Part shown: positions 8,039 to 15,172 of the stretch, piece after piece
Numbering within the stretch: position 1 is the first letter of the stretch
Layout: each line of letters begins with the position of its first letter
Source of the DNA: a virus
Direction: 5' to 3' (one strand)
Virus record (IMG/VR): IMGVR_UViG_3300027734_000233
Location: 1-30,036 of that record
Length of the DNA: 30,036 bases
Position numbers and translations under genes: made by a program
Notes under the pieces: generated by a model
Databases searched by the model: none
What the model was told of the DNA's origin: nothing
What the model saw: only the letters and a program-made list of their open reading frames with translations

Positions 8039-9603
8039 CCGACAGGTGGACTGAGGCGCAGCTCCGCAACGAGCTGTTCTGGGTGCTCGCCGTCACATTC
8101 GCGGGCGGCACGCGCTACCTCTCGACGGCTCCGCTCGAGATCATGGACGGCGTCGGCACGCTCCAGACGACGGCCAGCCTCGTGGACGTTCCAGACGTCG
8201 AGGAGGCGCTCGACCTGTGGGCGACAGACCAGCCATCGCTCTCGGTGGCGCTCTCCTTCGTATGGCCTGAGAACGTCGCTGCGCTCATCGAGGAGGGCCA
8301 CGCCCTCGACGGCGCAGAGGCCGAGCTAGCACAGCACGCCTACGGCGACGATTGGAGCCAGCGGCGCGTCGTGGTGCGCGGACAACTGGTTGATCCTGAG
8401 TACGACGCTGAGGGCGAGCCTGTGACCTGCTCGCTCCAAGAGCAGATCAGCGACGATCAGACAACGCTTCCCTTCGACCTGGTGACGATCACCGCGGGCA
8501 CGTTTCCTCTCGGCACAGGTCTGATCCTGACGCTGGATGATGAAGCGATCGGAAAGGTCGTGCCGATGGTCTACGGCACGCCAGGAGGAGGCGTGGTGCC
8601 GGGATCGCCGGCCTACTTCCTCGGGGCAGGGCCTGCGGGACTGTCGCTCATCTTCCTCATCGCGGCTCATACTGTCGCGGCGGCGACGGTCACTTTGCAG
8701 GACGAGAGCTACACGACCTCCACGCCGCAGACTGTCGAGCACTGGACACTCGATGACGGTCGCATTGTGGCCTACGTCGAGGTCACGGGTGGCTTCAGCG
8801 TGTCGCGCGATGTGCGCGTGATTTGGAATGACGGGCCAGCTCTCGCAGATGAGACACGCACAGGCATCGTGGGTGCCGGCGACCTCATGGCCTACGTGCT
8901 CCGACGCTCGACGCTGCGCGTGGATTGGGGCCGGCTCGGCGCTCAGTCCGATGCGCTCAACGCCTACACGCTGGGTGGGTACATCGATGAGCCTGTGCCG
9001 CTCGGCGAGTGGCTCCGCTCGGTCGTGCTCGACGTCATCCCGGCCGGCATCGTCATCGGACCTGAGGGCGTCTACCCGCTCGTCTGGCGATGGGATGCGA
9101 AGGCCACCGATGCCATCCTCGACCTTGACGCGGATGCTGATCCGAGCGTGGAGCGCGCCTCGCGCGTGTCCTACACGGGATCCGATGAGATCGCGAACAC
9201 GATCCGGCTCCGCTATCGCCTCGACGCGCGCCGCGATGACTACGCCGCGGACGAGGTGGCGACGGCACGGCCTGAGCTACCGTGGACGCCTACCTCGTCG
9301 GATCTCGTCCGCAGCTATGCGAGGTACGGCACGCGCGTACTCGAACGTGAGAGCGCCGTGGTCCACGACGAGGTGACGGCCGTGAAGGTCGTGCAGTGGA
9401 TGACGGCTAGGTACGCGCTGCCCTCGAGGTCGGTGTCCTACCTGCTCTCGCCGAGGCACGCTTTCCTCCAGCGCGGCGACGTCGTGACGCTCACCGACTC
9501 GGAGATCGCGGCCTCGTCGCAGGTCTGCATCGTGGAGTCGATCCGCTGGCTCGAGGAGAGTGGCCTCGAGGTGAGGCTGCGATACGTCGAGAGGCGAGGC
9601 TAG
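8035..9603 (+). CDS. Tail hub / baseplate protein
   Basis: This 522-residue protein starts at an ATG overlapping the previous stop by four bases, with GAGGAGG just upstream. The C-terminal half contains a long segment common in tail hub proteins: TIRLRYRLDARRDDYAADEV, then SYARYGTR, WMTARYALPSRSVSYL and LQRGDVVTLTD. It resembles the hub proteins of gene transfer agents and many siphoviruses, which form the base of the tube and carry fibres. The N-terminal half is beta-rich. It lies between the propeller protein and the fibre. The call combines motif resemblance with synteny. Confidence 0.65.
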   Translation: MTDRWTEAQLRNELFWVLAVTFAGGTRYLSTAPLEIMDGVGTLQTTASLVDVPDVEEALDLWATDQPSLSVALSFVWPENVAALIEEGHALDGAEAELAQHAYGDDWSQRRVVVRGQLVDPEYDAEGEPVTCSLQEQISDDQTTLPFDLVTITAGTFPLGTGLILTLDDEAIGKVVPMVYGTPGGGVVPGSPAYFLGAGPAGLSLIFLIAAHTVAAATVTLQDESYTTSTPQTVEHWTLDDGRIVAYVEVTGGFSVSRDVRVIWNDGPALADETRTGIVGAGDLMAYVLRRSTLRVDWGRLGAQSDALNAYTLGGYIDEPVPLGEWLRSVVLDVIPAGIVIGPEGVYPLVWRWDAKATDAILDLDADADPSVERASRVSYTGSDEIANTIRLRYRLDARRDDYAADEVATARPELPWTPTSSDLVRSYARYGTRVLERESAVVHDEVTAVKVVQWMTARYALPSRSVSYLLSPRHAFLQRGDVVTLTDSEIAASSQVCIVESIRWLEESGLEVRLRYVERRG

Positions 9604-9605
9604 CC

Positions 9606-11072
9606 ATGCGCGTACCGGTACAGCGAGACAGCACGGCGACAGGCGTGGTCGGCGCGAAGGTCGCGCTCATCAAGCCAGGTACGAACGTCACGTTCACCGA
9701 AGCCGTCGTCGGCGACAAGCTCGAGGTGACGATCGCGGCCTCGGGTGGAGGTGGCGGCACGCCGGCCTCGTCGGTCGTGTCGGAGACGTCGTTTGGGTTG
9801 TCGCCGATCGTTGGAACCAGCACGAACTACGCACGGCAGGATCACAGCCACGGAAGCCCGACGATCCCACTGGCCTCGTCGGTCGTGTCAGAAACGTCGT
9901 TTGGCCTGTCGTCCGCAGTCGGGACGAGCACGAACGTCGCACGACAGGATCACACCCACGGCACGCCTAGCCTTACGTTCGCGTCGTCTGTGGTCACCGA
10001 GACTGCGTTTGGTCAGTCGAGCGCGGTCGGCACGAGCACGAACGTCGCACGCCAGGATCACACGCACGGCACTCCGACGATCCCGCTCGCGTCTAGCGTT
10101 GTGACAGAGACGTCGTTCGGTCAGAGCAGCGCCGTAGGCACGAGCACGAATGTCGCGCGCGAGGATCACACCCACGGCACGCCGGCCTCGCCGATCTCTG
10201 CGTCGTTCCTCGCCGGCTACTTCGGAGACGGTAGCGACGGCGACGTCACGATCGCGGCAGGCACCACGACGTTGACGCGAGAGACGCACTACAACAACCT
10301 GACGCTTGCGGCGAACGCCATCCTCAAGCCGGCTGGGTTCCGCATCTTCGTCAAGGGTACGCTGACCTTCGGCACGGCCAGCTCGATCAACGACGACGGC
10401 AACAACGGAGCCGCGCAGGTCGGCGGCGCTGGCCTCGCGTCTCGTGGCTACCTGGGCGGTCAAGGCGGCGCGGGCGGCGATGGCTGGCGTGTACTCGGCG
10501 CCAGCGTCGCCAATGGAAACGCAGGCGCGAGCAGTGGCGGTGCATCGTCGCTCAACAACTCCAACCTCGCGCCGATCGGTGGCGCGGGCGGTAACAGCTC
10601 GTCGCGCACTGGCGGCAACGCCGGCACGGCAGGACAGCCATCACCGTCGCAGAAATGGTCTGGCCGTTGGCAGGATGGACGCTACAGCGGTGGCGCCTTC
10701 AGCGGCGGCAGTGGAGGCGGCGGCGGCGCAATCACGGTCACGGCGTTTACGTCTGGCGCGTTCGTCTCTGGAGGCGGCGGCAGTGGAGGTGGCATCGTGT
10801 GGGTCGCGGCCAACAACATCGTCGGTGGCGGGATCGGCTTCTCGGCGAAGGGCGGCAACGGTGCAAGCGCATCGCTCGGCGTCGGGACGGGCAACTGTGC
10901 AGGCGGCGGCGGCGGCGGCGGCGGCTGCGTTGCTGTGATCTGCAAGACATTTACATCCTTCACCGTCTCCGTCGCTGGAGGCACAGGCGGCATCGCCGCA
11001 TCCTCGGGCGGTGTCGCTACGGATGGCTCCGCAGGCCGCGACGGCGGCTACATCATCGTGGTGCTCGGATGA
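9606..11072 (+). CDS. Tail fibre with DHTHG repeats and glycine-rich tip
   Basis: This 488-residue protein has a short N-terminal anchor (about residues 1-53), then four 36-residue repeats (54-197), each ending in a DHSHG or DHTHG motif. A strand-rich segment follows (about 200-275). The last 210 residues are very glycine-rich, with runs of GG and GGGG alternating with short hydrophobic strands and ending DGGYIIVVLG. HTHG repeats occur in many phage fibres, where the His residues can bind metal along a trimeric shaft. The glycine-rich tip recalls adhesins built from polyglycine-II helices, such as T-even Gp38-type tips. Receptor binding is a reasonable inference, but the receptor is unknown. 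Confidence 0.82.
   Translation: MRVPVQRDSTATGVVGAKVALIKPGTNVTFTEAVVGDKLEVTIAASGGGGGTPASSVVSETSFGLSPIVGTSTNYARQDHSHGSPTIPLASSVVSETSFGLSSAVGTSTNVARQDHTHGTPSLTFASSVVTETAFGQSSAVGTSTNVARQDHTHGTPTIPLASSVVTETSFGQSSAVGTSTNVAREDHTHGTPASPISASFLAGYFGDGSDGDVTIAAGTTTLTRETHYNNLTLAANAILKPAGFRIFVKGTLTFGTASSINDDGNNGAAQVGGAGLASRGYLGGQGGAGGDGWRVLGASVANGNAGASSGGASSLNNSNLAPIGGAGGNSSSRTGGNAGTAGQPSPSQKWSGRWQDGRYSGGAFSGGSGGGGGAITVTAFTSGAFVSGGGGSGGGIVWVAANNIVGGGIGFSAKGGNGASASLGVGTGNCAGGGGGGGGCVAVICKTFTSFTVSVAGGTGGIAASSGGVATDGSAGRDGGYIIVVLG
9765..10196 (+). repeat. Four in-frame tandem repeats of 108 bp in the fibre gene
   Basis: Units begin at 9765, 9873, 9981 and 10089, exactly 108 bp apart (36 codons). Each encodes ASSVV-E-FG--S-VGTSTN-AR-DHTHG-P with a few changes. 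Unit 1 is the most diverged (DHSHG, NYARQ). No unit is broken, so copy number can change without a frameshift. Confidence 0.95.
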
Positions 11073-11275
11073 CGCAAAAGTGGCTAGTCGTCGATCCTGA
11101 GGTTGATGCCGACGTTAGCCTCGCGCTGTGCGAGTCGCTCGGGTGCAACGGCTTCTTCTCAGGCGTTCCTCCGTTCCTGCGCGAGATCGCAGAGGAAGAA
11201 GCGTGGGTTCTTCCTCATGTGTGGACAGAGACTGTCGAGGACGAACAGCCGGTCGATATCGCTCAACAGTCGTGA
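11069..11275 (+). CDS. Small hypothetical protein after the fibre
   Basis: This 68-residue protein has an ATG that overlaps the fibre stop (ATGA), so translation is probably coupled. It is acidic with no membrane segment, and it contains CESLGCNGFF and WVLPHVWTE. No family is recognised. Its place just after the fibre would suit a small fibre chaperone or an accessory protein, but nothing in the sequence proves this. Confidence 0.6.
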   Translation: MTQKWLVVDPEVDADVSLALCESLGCNGFFSGVPPFLREIAEEEAWVLPHVWTETVEDEQPVDIAQQS

Positions 11276-11299
11276 TAGCATCGGCTCATCACGGGGGTG

Positions 11300-11584
11300 A
11301 TGGTGGCCGACTCGACTACTCCAGCGTGGACGCAGCGCCTTGTGCCTGTGCCTGTGTGGGCCCTCATGCTGGTCGGTGCCGCGATGGCAGGCGGCGGCGG
11401 CGTCCTAGGGATGCAGTCTGCCGAGGCATCCAGCACGCAGCAGATCGACTCCGCGCAGATGGAGCAGATCCTCTCCAGCCAGCGCAGGATCGAGGGCCGG
11501 CTTGACGCTATCGAGCGTCAGCTTGCAACGGTCGCCGCGATGGCCCACACCCACACAGGAGTCAGCAGTGCCCCTATCCCCTGA
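11300..11584 (+). CDS. Small membrane protein with C-terminal coiled coil (holin candidate)
   Basis: The ATG at 11300 gives 94 residues; GTG codons at 11297 and 11303 are alternatives, behind an ACGGGGG Shine-Dalgarno. One transmembrane helix is visible at about residues 14-37 (VPVWALMLVGAAMAGGGGVL). A heptad-like helix follows (IDSAQMEQILSSQRRIEGRL) and the end is HTHTG. It lies four genes upstream of the endolysin. A one-helix protein here could be a holin or holin partner, but there is no family match by eye. Confidence 0.55.
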   Translation: MVADSTTPAWTQRLVPVPVWALMLVGAAMAGGGGVLGMQSAEASSTQQIDSAQMEQILSSQRRIEGRLDAIERQLATVAAMAHTHTGVSSAPIP

Positions 11585-11753
11585 TGAGATCGTAAAGCTC
11601 CCGGCCGAGGTCCTCGACCTGCTCGCCGCGATCAAGGACGCCCGCGCCGTGGACGGCGACGGCGGTGCAAAGATCACGCGCGGCGAGAAGAAGATCCTCC
11701 TCACGAAGGCCGCTCGCCTCGTGTGGCTACTCACCACTGACGCACTCGACTAG
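11568..11753 (+). CDS. Small hypothetical protein in the lysis region
   Basis: The GTG at 11568, seven bases after AGGAG, gives 61 residues and overlaps the upstream gene by 17 bases. An upstream ATG at 11502 in the same frame is less likely because it has no good Shine-Dalgarno and lies deep within the previous gene. The product is helical and soluble (SPDEIVKLPAEVLDLLAAI, then a basic ITRGEKKILLTKAARLVW). Function is unknown. Its first residues (SPDEIVKL) resemble TPDEIVKI in the gene at 12112, which may be chance. Confidence 0.6.
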   Translation: MPLSPDEIVKLPAEVLDLLAAIKDARAVDGDGGAKITRGEKKILLTKAARLVWLLTTDALD

Positions 11754-11761
11754 GAGTCACC

Positions 11762-12112
11762 ATGGCCGCTCTCGACCTCTCCGCTCCCCCTACTCTCCCG
11801 CTCGTCGCTTGGACGGCCACGCCTGGCACGGCTGGACAGGTGCGCTTGATCACTCTGCCGACCACGGGGCAGTACCAGGTGATCGTCCATAACCGCGACA
11901 AGGCGAGCAAGGGTCTCTACCTGTCCACCGACCAGACGCTCACCGATGGCGGCGCCGCGCCAGCGAATACTTACATCACGATCGACAACCAGTGGACGTT
12001 CAGCGTCGGGGCAAACCGCACCACGGGCCTCGCGCCGATCACGAAGCTGGGCCTGTTCTCGATCTCCCATACGTCCGTCAACATCGAGATCCTCATCAAC
12101 GAGATCCGCTGA
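11762..12112 (+). CDS. Hypothetical beta-rich protein
   Basis: This 116-residue protein starts at an ATG behind AGGAGTCACC. It is almost all beta by pattern (GQVRLITLPTTGQYQVIVHN, then YITIDNQWTFSVG) and has no signal or membrane segment. Such short beta-sandwich proteins in phage late regions are often virion decorations or tail accessory proteins, but no family is recognised. The stop overlaps the next start by one base. Confidence 0.6.
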   Translation: MAALDLSAPPTLPLVAWTATPGTAGQVRLITLPTTGQYQVIVHNRDKASKGLYLSTDQTLTDGGAAPANTYITIDNQWTFSVGANRTTGLAPITKLGLFSISHTSVNIEILINEIR

Positions 12113-12648
12113 TGCCCGAGCACTTCACCGTGCAGGAGGCGCCACCCGATGAGGTGGCGTCTGCCGTTACGGCTCCCGCACAAGAGCCATCCAAGGACGC
12201 CATCGTGGAGCAGGTCAGCGACGACGCTGGCCTCGTCGCGCATGAGGCGCAGGCTCCCACGCCTGACGAGATCGTGAAGATCGCTGATAACGCTGACGGT
12301 GGCACGGTCGGCGTCGTCCTGGCGCTCGTCGCTGTTCTCGGCGGCGGCGCCGCGTGGCGCTTCTACTCTCAGCACAGCAAGCAGAAGGCCGAGATCGAAG
12401 CCAAGCGCGCCGAGCAGGACCACGAGCTGGCGATGCGTCGGCTGGAGCTCGAGGCGCACTCAGCGTCTACGAGCCCTCCTACGTGCCTCGCCAAGCACGC
12501 CGCGCTGGAGGCCAGACTCTCAGCCATCGAGAGCAAGAGCGCATCCTTCAGCTTTCCAGACGGTTTCGACGCAGACGATCTGAGCGACAGGCTCGCCAAG
12601 ATCGAGAAGGCACTCAAGCCAAAACCCGCACCGAGGACGAAGCGATGA
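12112..12648 (+). CDS. Membrane protein with charged coiled coil (holin or spanin-like candidate)
   Basis: This 178-residue protein has a soluble acidic N-terminal part (about residues 1-62) and one transmembrane helix at about 64-82 (GTVGVVLALVAVLGGGAAW). A charged coiled coil follows (about 84-115), then a second helical region near the basic C-terminus. It lies immediately upstream of the endolysin, overlapping its start by four bases. A single membrane helix with a long coiled coil recalls inner-membrane spanins, but those anchor at the N-terminus, and no lipoprotein partner is seen. A lysis role is inferred from position only. Confidence 0.55.
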   Translation: MPEHFTVQEAPPDEVASAVTAPAQEPSKDAIVEQVSDDAGLVAHEAQAPTPDEIVKIADNADGGTVGVVLALVAVLGGGAAWRFYSQHSKQKAEIEAKRAEQDHELAMRRLELEAHSASTSPPTCLAKHAALEARLSAIESKSASFSFPDGFDADDLSDRLAKIEKALKPKPAPRTKR

Positions 12649-13097
12649 ACCTGTCTCCGCACTTCACGCTCGAGGAACTGACCCGCACGGGACAGACGGC
12701 GCTACAGGCGACGAACCGTCAGGAAGCAGGCAAGTACATCGCGTCCCTTACGCAGCTCGCCGCCATGCTCGAGGTCATTCGCGCGCACTTCGGCCGGCCG
12801 CTCAAGGTCAACAGCGCCTTCCGCGGCGCGGCCGTGAACGCAGCCACGCCAGGCGCCAGCAAGACGTCGCAGCACATGCTCGGCGAGGCTGCCGACATTG
12901 AGATCCCCGGCGTGGACGACGCCGACCTGCATCGCTGGATCTGCACGCAGAGCGGCCTCAAGTTCGGCCAGTGCATCCTCGAGCGCCCTCCGGGTCGGTC
13001 GTGGGTTCACGTTTCGATCTGCGGCACGCGCGACCCGAAGCGGTGCGGCGAGGCGCTCACCTTCGACGGCAAGTCCTACAAGCCGTGGAAGCCGTAG
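12645..13097 (+). CDS. Endolysin, peptidase M15 family
   Basis: This 150-residue protein begins MNLSPHFTLEEL, typical of phage peptidase M15 (D-Ala-D-Ala carboxypeptidase-like) endolysins. Zinc ligands are visible as H77 and D84 in SQHMLGEAADIE and H122 in SWVHVS, with E113 a likely catalytic residue. The enzyme would cut peptide cross-links of peptidoglycan at the end of infection. It has no signal peptide and no separate wall-binding domain, so it needs a holin to reach its substrate. It shares the lysis block with two membrane proteins upstream and starts in a four-base overlap. Confidence 0.92.
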   Translation: MNLSPHFTLEELTRTGQTALQATNRQEAGKYIASLTQLAAMLEVIRAHFGRPLKVNSAFRGAAVNAATPGASKTSQHMLGEAADIEIPGVDDADLHRWICTQSGLKFGQCILERPPGRSWVHVSICGTRDPKRCGEALTFDGKSYKPWKP

Positions 13098-13417
13098 ACC
13101 CTGCTTGTACATGGGAGGCCGGCGAGGTCGTCGGCGTCTATGACTCGCGCCTGTCGCTGGACGGATGCGAGATCCCGGTCGGCGTGGTCCTGCGACTGCA
13201 TGTCGTTGAGGTCACGCCTGTCGTCGTCCGCATCGAGGTGACGTCGCACCCGGACTGCGAGCCGGCACCTGACGAGCGCCAGAAGCTCCGCACACTGCGC
13301 CGTCAGGCTGTGCGAGAGGCGCACGACCGATGGGGCGATGCCTTCATCGTGGAGTACGCTACCGGCGACTGCACGGACACGCGCCGTGTGGACGTCGAGG
13401 TCACCGAGACACGTTAG
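13085..13417 (+). CDS. Hypothetical protein at the end of the rightward block
   Basis: The reading frame is open through the endolysin end. The GTG at 13085 is the most plausible start, giving 110 residues with a 13-base overlap, although no clear Shine-Dalgarno is seen. The protein has a strand-rich N-terminus (WEAGEVVGVYDS, then VEVTPVVVRIEVTS), a basic helix (DERQKLRTLRRQAVREAH) and a final strand. No family is recognised. It is the last gene before the convergent terminators. Confidence 0.5.
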   Translation: MEAVDPACTWEAGEVVGVYDSRLSLDGCEIPVGVVLRLHVVEVTPVVVRIEVTSHPDCEPAPDERQKLRTLRRQAVREAHDRWGDAFIVEYATGDCTDTRRVDVEVTETR

Positions 13418-13455
13418 TCTCACTCGTCGCGCCCTACCGGGAAATGACTGCGACA

Positions 13456-13487
13456 ACGCCCGCGAGCCATGGTGGCTCCGCGGGCGT
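13456..13487. terminator. Bidirectional terminator between convergent blocks
   Basis: The hairpin has a 9-bp GC stem (ACGCCCGCG / CGCGGGCGT) extended by AGCCA/TGGCT around a 3-base loop, with one bulged C. It lies exactly between the rightward lysis block and the leftward 3D-domain gene, so it can stop transcription from both sides. It lacks a long U-tract on either strand. Confidence 0.75.
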
Positions 13488-13492
13488 CAACA

Positions 13493-13509
13493 TGTAAGCG
13501 ATGCTTACA
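13493..13509. terminator. Second small hairpin at the convergent junction
   Basis: A perfect inverted repeat TGTAAGC-GAT-GCTTACA lies just after the first hairpin and overlaps the last codons of the leftward gene. It may assist termination or act as a protein-binding palindrome. Confidence 0.45.
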
Positions 13510-13807
13510 GGTTGTAGTCGTCGCAGTACTGGACCTGTATGGGCCGGCGCCCCCACGACACGGCCGCGTCATGGCTTCCGACGAGAATGTCGATCCGGTT
13601 CTTGCGACGGATCTTCCGTCCTCGGTCCTGCACGGTGTAGCGCGTCCACTGGCCGTCGATGAGTAGCTCGAGGCATGTGCCGATTGCCCAGTGCTTCGAA
13701 GCAGCGACCATGTGGTAAGGCGCATGAGCCTCGATTCCGGAGGCCGTGTAGCCAGAGCATCCGAGACACGACGCGGTGTAGGCCGTGGCGATCATCGTCC
13801 AGGTCAC
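13505..13807 (-). CDS. 3D-domain protein (RlpA/MltA-like barrel)
   Basis: The GTG at 13807, behind GAGGAGGCGCC, gives 100 residues and overlaps the upstream gene by four bases. The sequence matches the 3D domain: IATAYTASCLGCSGYTASG near the start, VAA near residue 35, then YTVQDRGRKIRRKNRIDILV and SHDAAVSWGRRPIQV. Conserved Asp residues are at 61, 73 and 80. This double-psi barrel is found in murein-cutting or murein-binding proteins (MltA, Sps/Rpf-linked proteins). No signal peptide is visible, so it may act only after membrane breakage. It is the last gene of the leftward block, facing the endolysin across the terminator. Confidence 0.8.
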   Translation of the reverse strand: MTWTMIATAYTASCLGCSGYTASGIEAHAPYHMVAASKHWAIGTCLELLIDGQWTRYTVQDRGRKIRRKNRIDILVGSHDAAVSWGRRPIQVQYCDDYNL

Positions 13808-14022
13808 GGCGCCTCCTCGCTGCGGTGCTGGCCGCGTTCGATCTCGTCGGCCGCAAGCCGAGAAAGGCAGCTCACGCGGTAGGACGGATGCTCGCAGCAC
13901 GCGCGGTTACCACGCAGCCACGCCACCACGGCGGCGCGCTCCTCGGCGACAGCACGCGCGACGGCATCCTCCACGCCTACGACCGCATCCCATCGCTTCA
14001 AACGCTCCAGTGCGTCACTCAC
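13804..14022 (-). CDS. Small hypothetical helical protein
   Basis: The GTG at 14022 with GGGAGGTCACC upstream gives 72 residues. The same frame is open further upstream, but the strong Shine-Dalgarno and short overlap favour this start. It is mostly helical and charged (DALERLKRWDAVVGVEDAVA), with two adjacent cysteines (NRACCEHPSYRVSC) that could bind metal. No family is recognised. Confidence 0.6.
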   Translation of the reverse strand: MSDALERLKRWDAVVGVEDAVARAVAEERAAVVAWLRGNRACCEHPSYRVSCLSRLAADEIERGQHRSEEAP

Positions 14023-14305
14023 GGTGACCTCCCAGTGCGGCGAGCTGCGCCGCGTCCTCTGTCTCGCTGGCGATGCGCTCGGCCTGTAGTAGGCCACGCT
14101 GACGAGCTGCCGTCATCACGCGCTCCTGCGCCTCTGCGCGCGTCTGTGCGCGTCCCTGCTGGTCGTCACGCTGGTCAGGCATGTTGAGGTGCCACGCCCA
14201 TCGATCGTGCATCTCCTGCACGATGGCGTAGGCCGTCGAGCCCGCGAACGACGCGGTGAACGTGGGCCGTCCGTTGACGTCGCTTCCGATGATGCGCCAG
14301 GTCAT
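14015..14305 (-). CDS. Small hypothetical protein
   Basis: This 96-residue protein starts at an ATG behind GGAGGCAGC. It has an N-terminal strand region (TWRIIGSDVNGRPTFTASF) and a helix-rich C-terminus with many Arg, Gln and Glu residues. It overlaps its upstream neighbour by four bases and its downstream neighbour by eight. No function is recognised. Confidence 0.65.
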   Translation of the reverse strand: MTWRIIGSDVNGRPTFTASFAGSTAYAIVQEMHDRWAWHLNMPDQRDDQQGRAQTRAEAQERVMTAARQRGLLQAERIASETEDAAQLAALGGHRE

Positions 14306-14523
14306 GCTGCCTCCTTCGTCTGCTCAAGCAGGTACGCCGGCACGGGCTTACGCGCGCTGTCCTTCCACGCGAGGCAAGCACGCAAGCGTGCGCCATGCTC
14401 GGTGCGCGAGAAGCCGACGATCTCCGCGTGGCCTGCGCCTTCGCGCACGACCCACATGATGCGTCCGTTGTAGTCGATGACCTCGAGGTCGCGCCCATCC
14501 GGCGCAGTGGCAAGCCAGCTCAT
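14302..14523 (-). CDS. Small hypothetical protein
   Basis: The ATG at 14523 gives 73 residues and overlaps the exonuclease stop by four bases, which favours it over longer readings of the same frame. The protein has two strand pairs (DLEVIDYNGRIMWVVREG) and a basic helix with one Cys (RLRACLAWKDSARK). It resembles many small phage early-region proteins of unknown function. Confidence 0.6.
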   Translation of the reverse strand: MSWLATAPDGRDLEVIDYNGRIMWVVREGAGHAEIVGFSRTEHGARLRACLAWKDSARKPVPAYLLEQTKEAA

Positions 14524-15161
14524 GCGGCCCCCACGAGCGCACGGTACACGGCGCGTGTGACCTCGACGTCCTGGAGGCAGTAAGCGGCGATCTCGTCGCG
14601 GCTTCCGGCGAGCCACATGTCCCACACCTGCGACCCGTCGCCCGACTTGCCCTCGAGGCCAAGGGCCGTGGCGAGGTCCCCGAGACGGCATCGCTCCGCA
14701 CCCATCGCGAGCCGCATGGTGTCTTGCACGGCGTGTCGGTGGCCTCGGTACTCGCAGAGGCGACGAGCCAGCGACGGCAGCGTGCGTGCGGCAGCGATGT
14801 GGAGACGCGGCAGGTCGAAGCCGACGATGTTGTGCCCGACGATCGTGTCGGGCGCGTACTGCACGAGGATCGCGTCCAGTTCTCCGAGCATCTTCCGCTC
14901 GCCATGCTCGTCCAGCATGATGACGGTACGCTCCTGGACGTCGTGGCCGATCTCCACGATCACGCCGATGCAGCAGATGCGCGCATAGCGCCAGTCGAGC
15001 GCCGTGCGAAGCCACTGCTCCATGCGGTGCTCCTCGACCCATTTGGCGATGGACTCGGGCTTCGTGTAGTTCCCTGGCACGCTCGCCAGCGCGTGCGCGT
15101 CAACCTGCTCGTCCGTCCATGCGGCTGGAAGCGTCTCAATGTCTAGGTAGAGTGTGGTCAT
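14520..15161 (-). CDS. DnaQ-like DEDDy 3'-5' exonuclease
   Basis: This 213-residue protein has the DEDD exonuclease motifs: YLDIET (D7, E9), GHNIVGFDLPRL (D116) and YCLQDVE (Y194, D198, the YxxxD of the DEDDy type). It is closest by pattern to the PolB-exonuclease-like family (DNA_pol_B_exo2). It would trim DNA 3' ends with two metal ions. It lies directly downstream of the ERF annealase, behind GAGGAGCACTACC. The pairing suggests a recombination or end-processing role for phage DNA. No polymerase domain is fused. Confidence 0.88.
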   Translation of the reverse strand: MTTLYLDIETLPAAWTDEQVDAHALASVPGNYTKPESIAKWVEEHRMEQWLRTALDWRYARICCIGVIVEIGHDVQERTVIMLDEHGERKMLGELDAILVQYAPDTIVGHNIVGFDLPRLHIAAARTLPSLARRLCEYRGHRHAVQDTMRLAMGAERCRLGDLATALGLEGKSGDGSQVWDMWLAGSRDEIAAYCLQDVEVTRAVYRALVGAA

Positions 15162-15172
15162 GGTAGTGCTCC

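Noticed and set aside
9765-10196. CRISPR-like array
   Set aside because: The 108-bp repeats are in frame, encode protein throughout and have no unique spacers.
10682-10993. Proline-rich open frame antisense to the glycine-rich fibre tip
   Set aside because: Poly-Pro is the expected reverse complement of poly-Gly codons.
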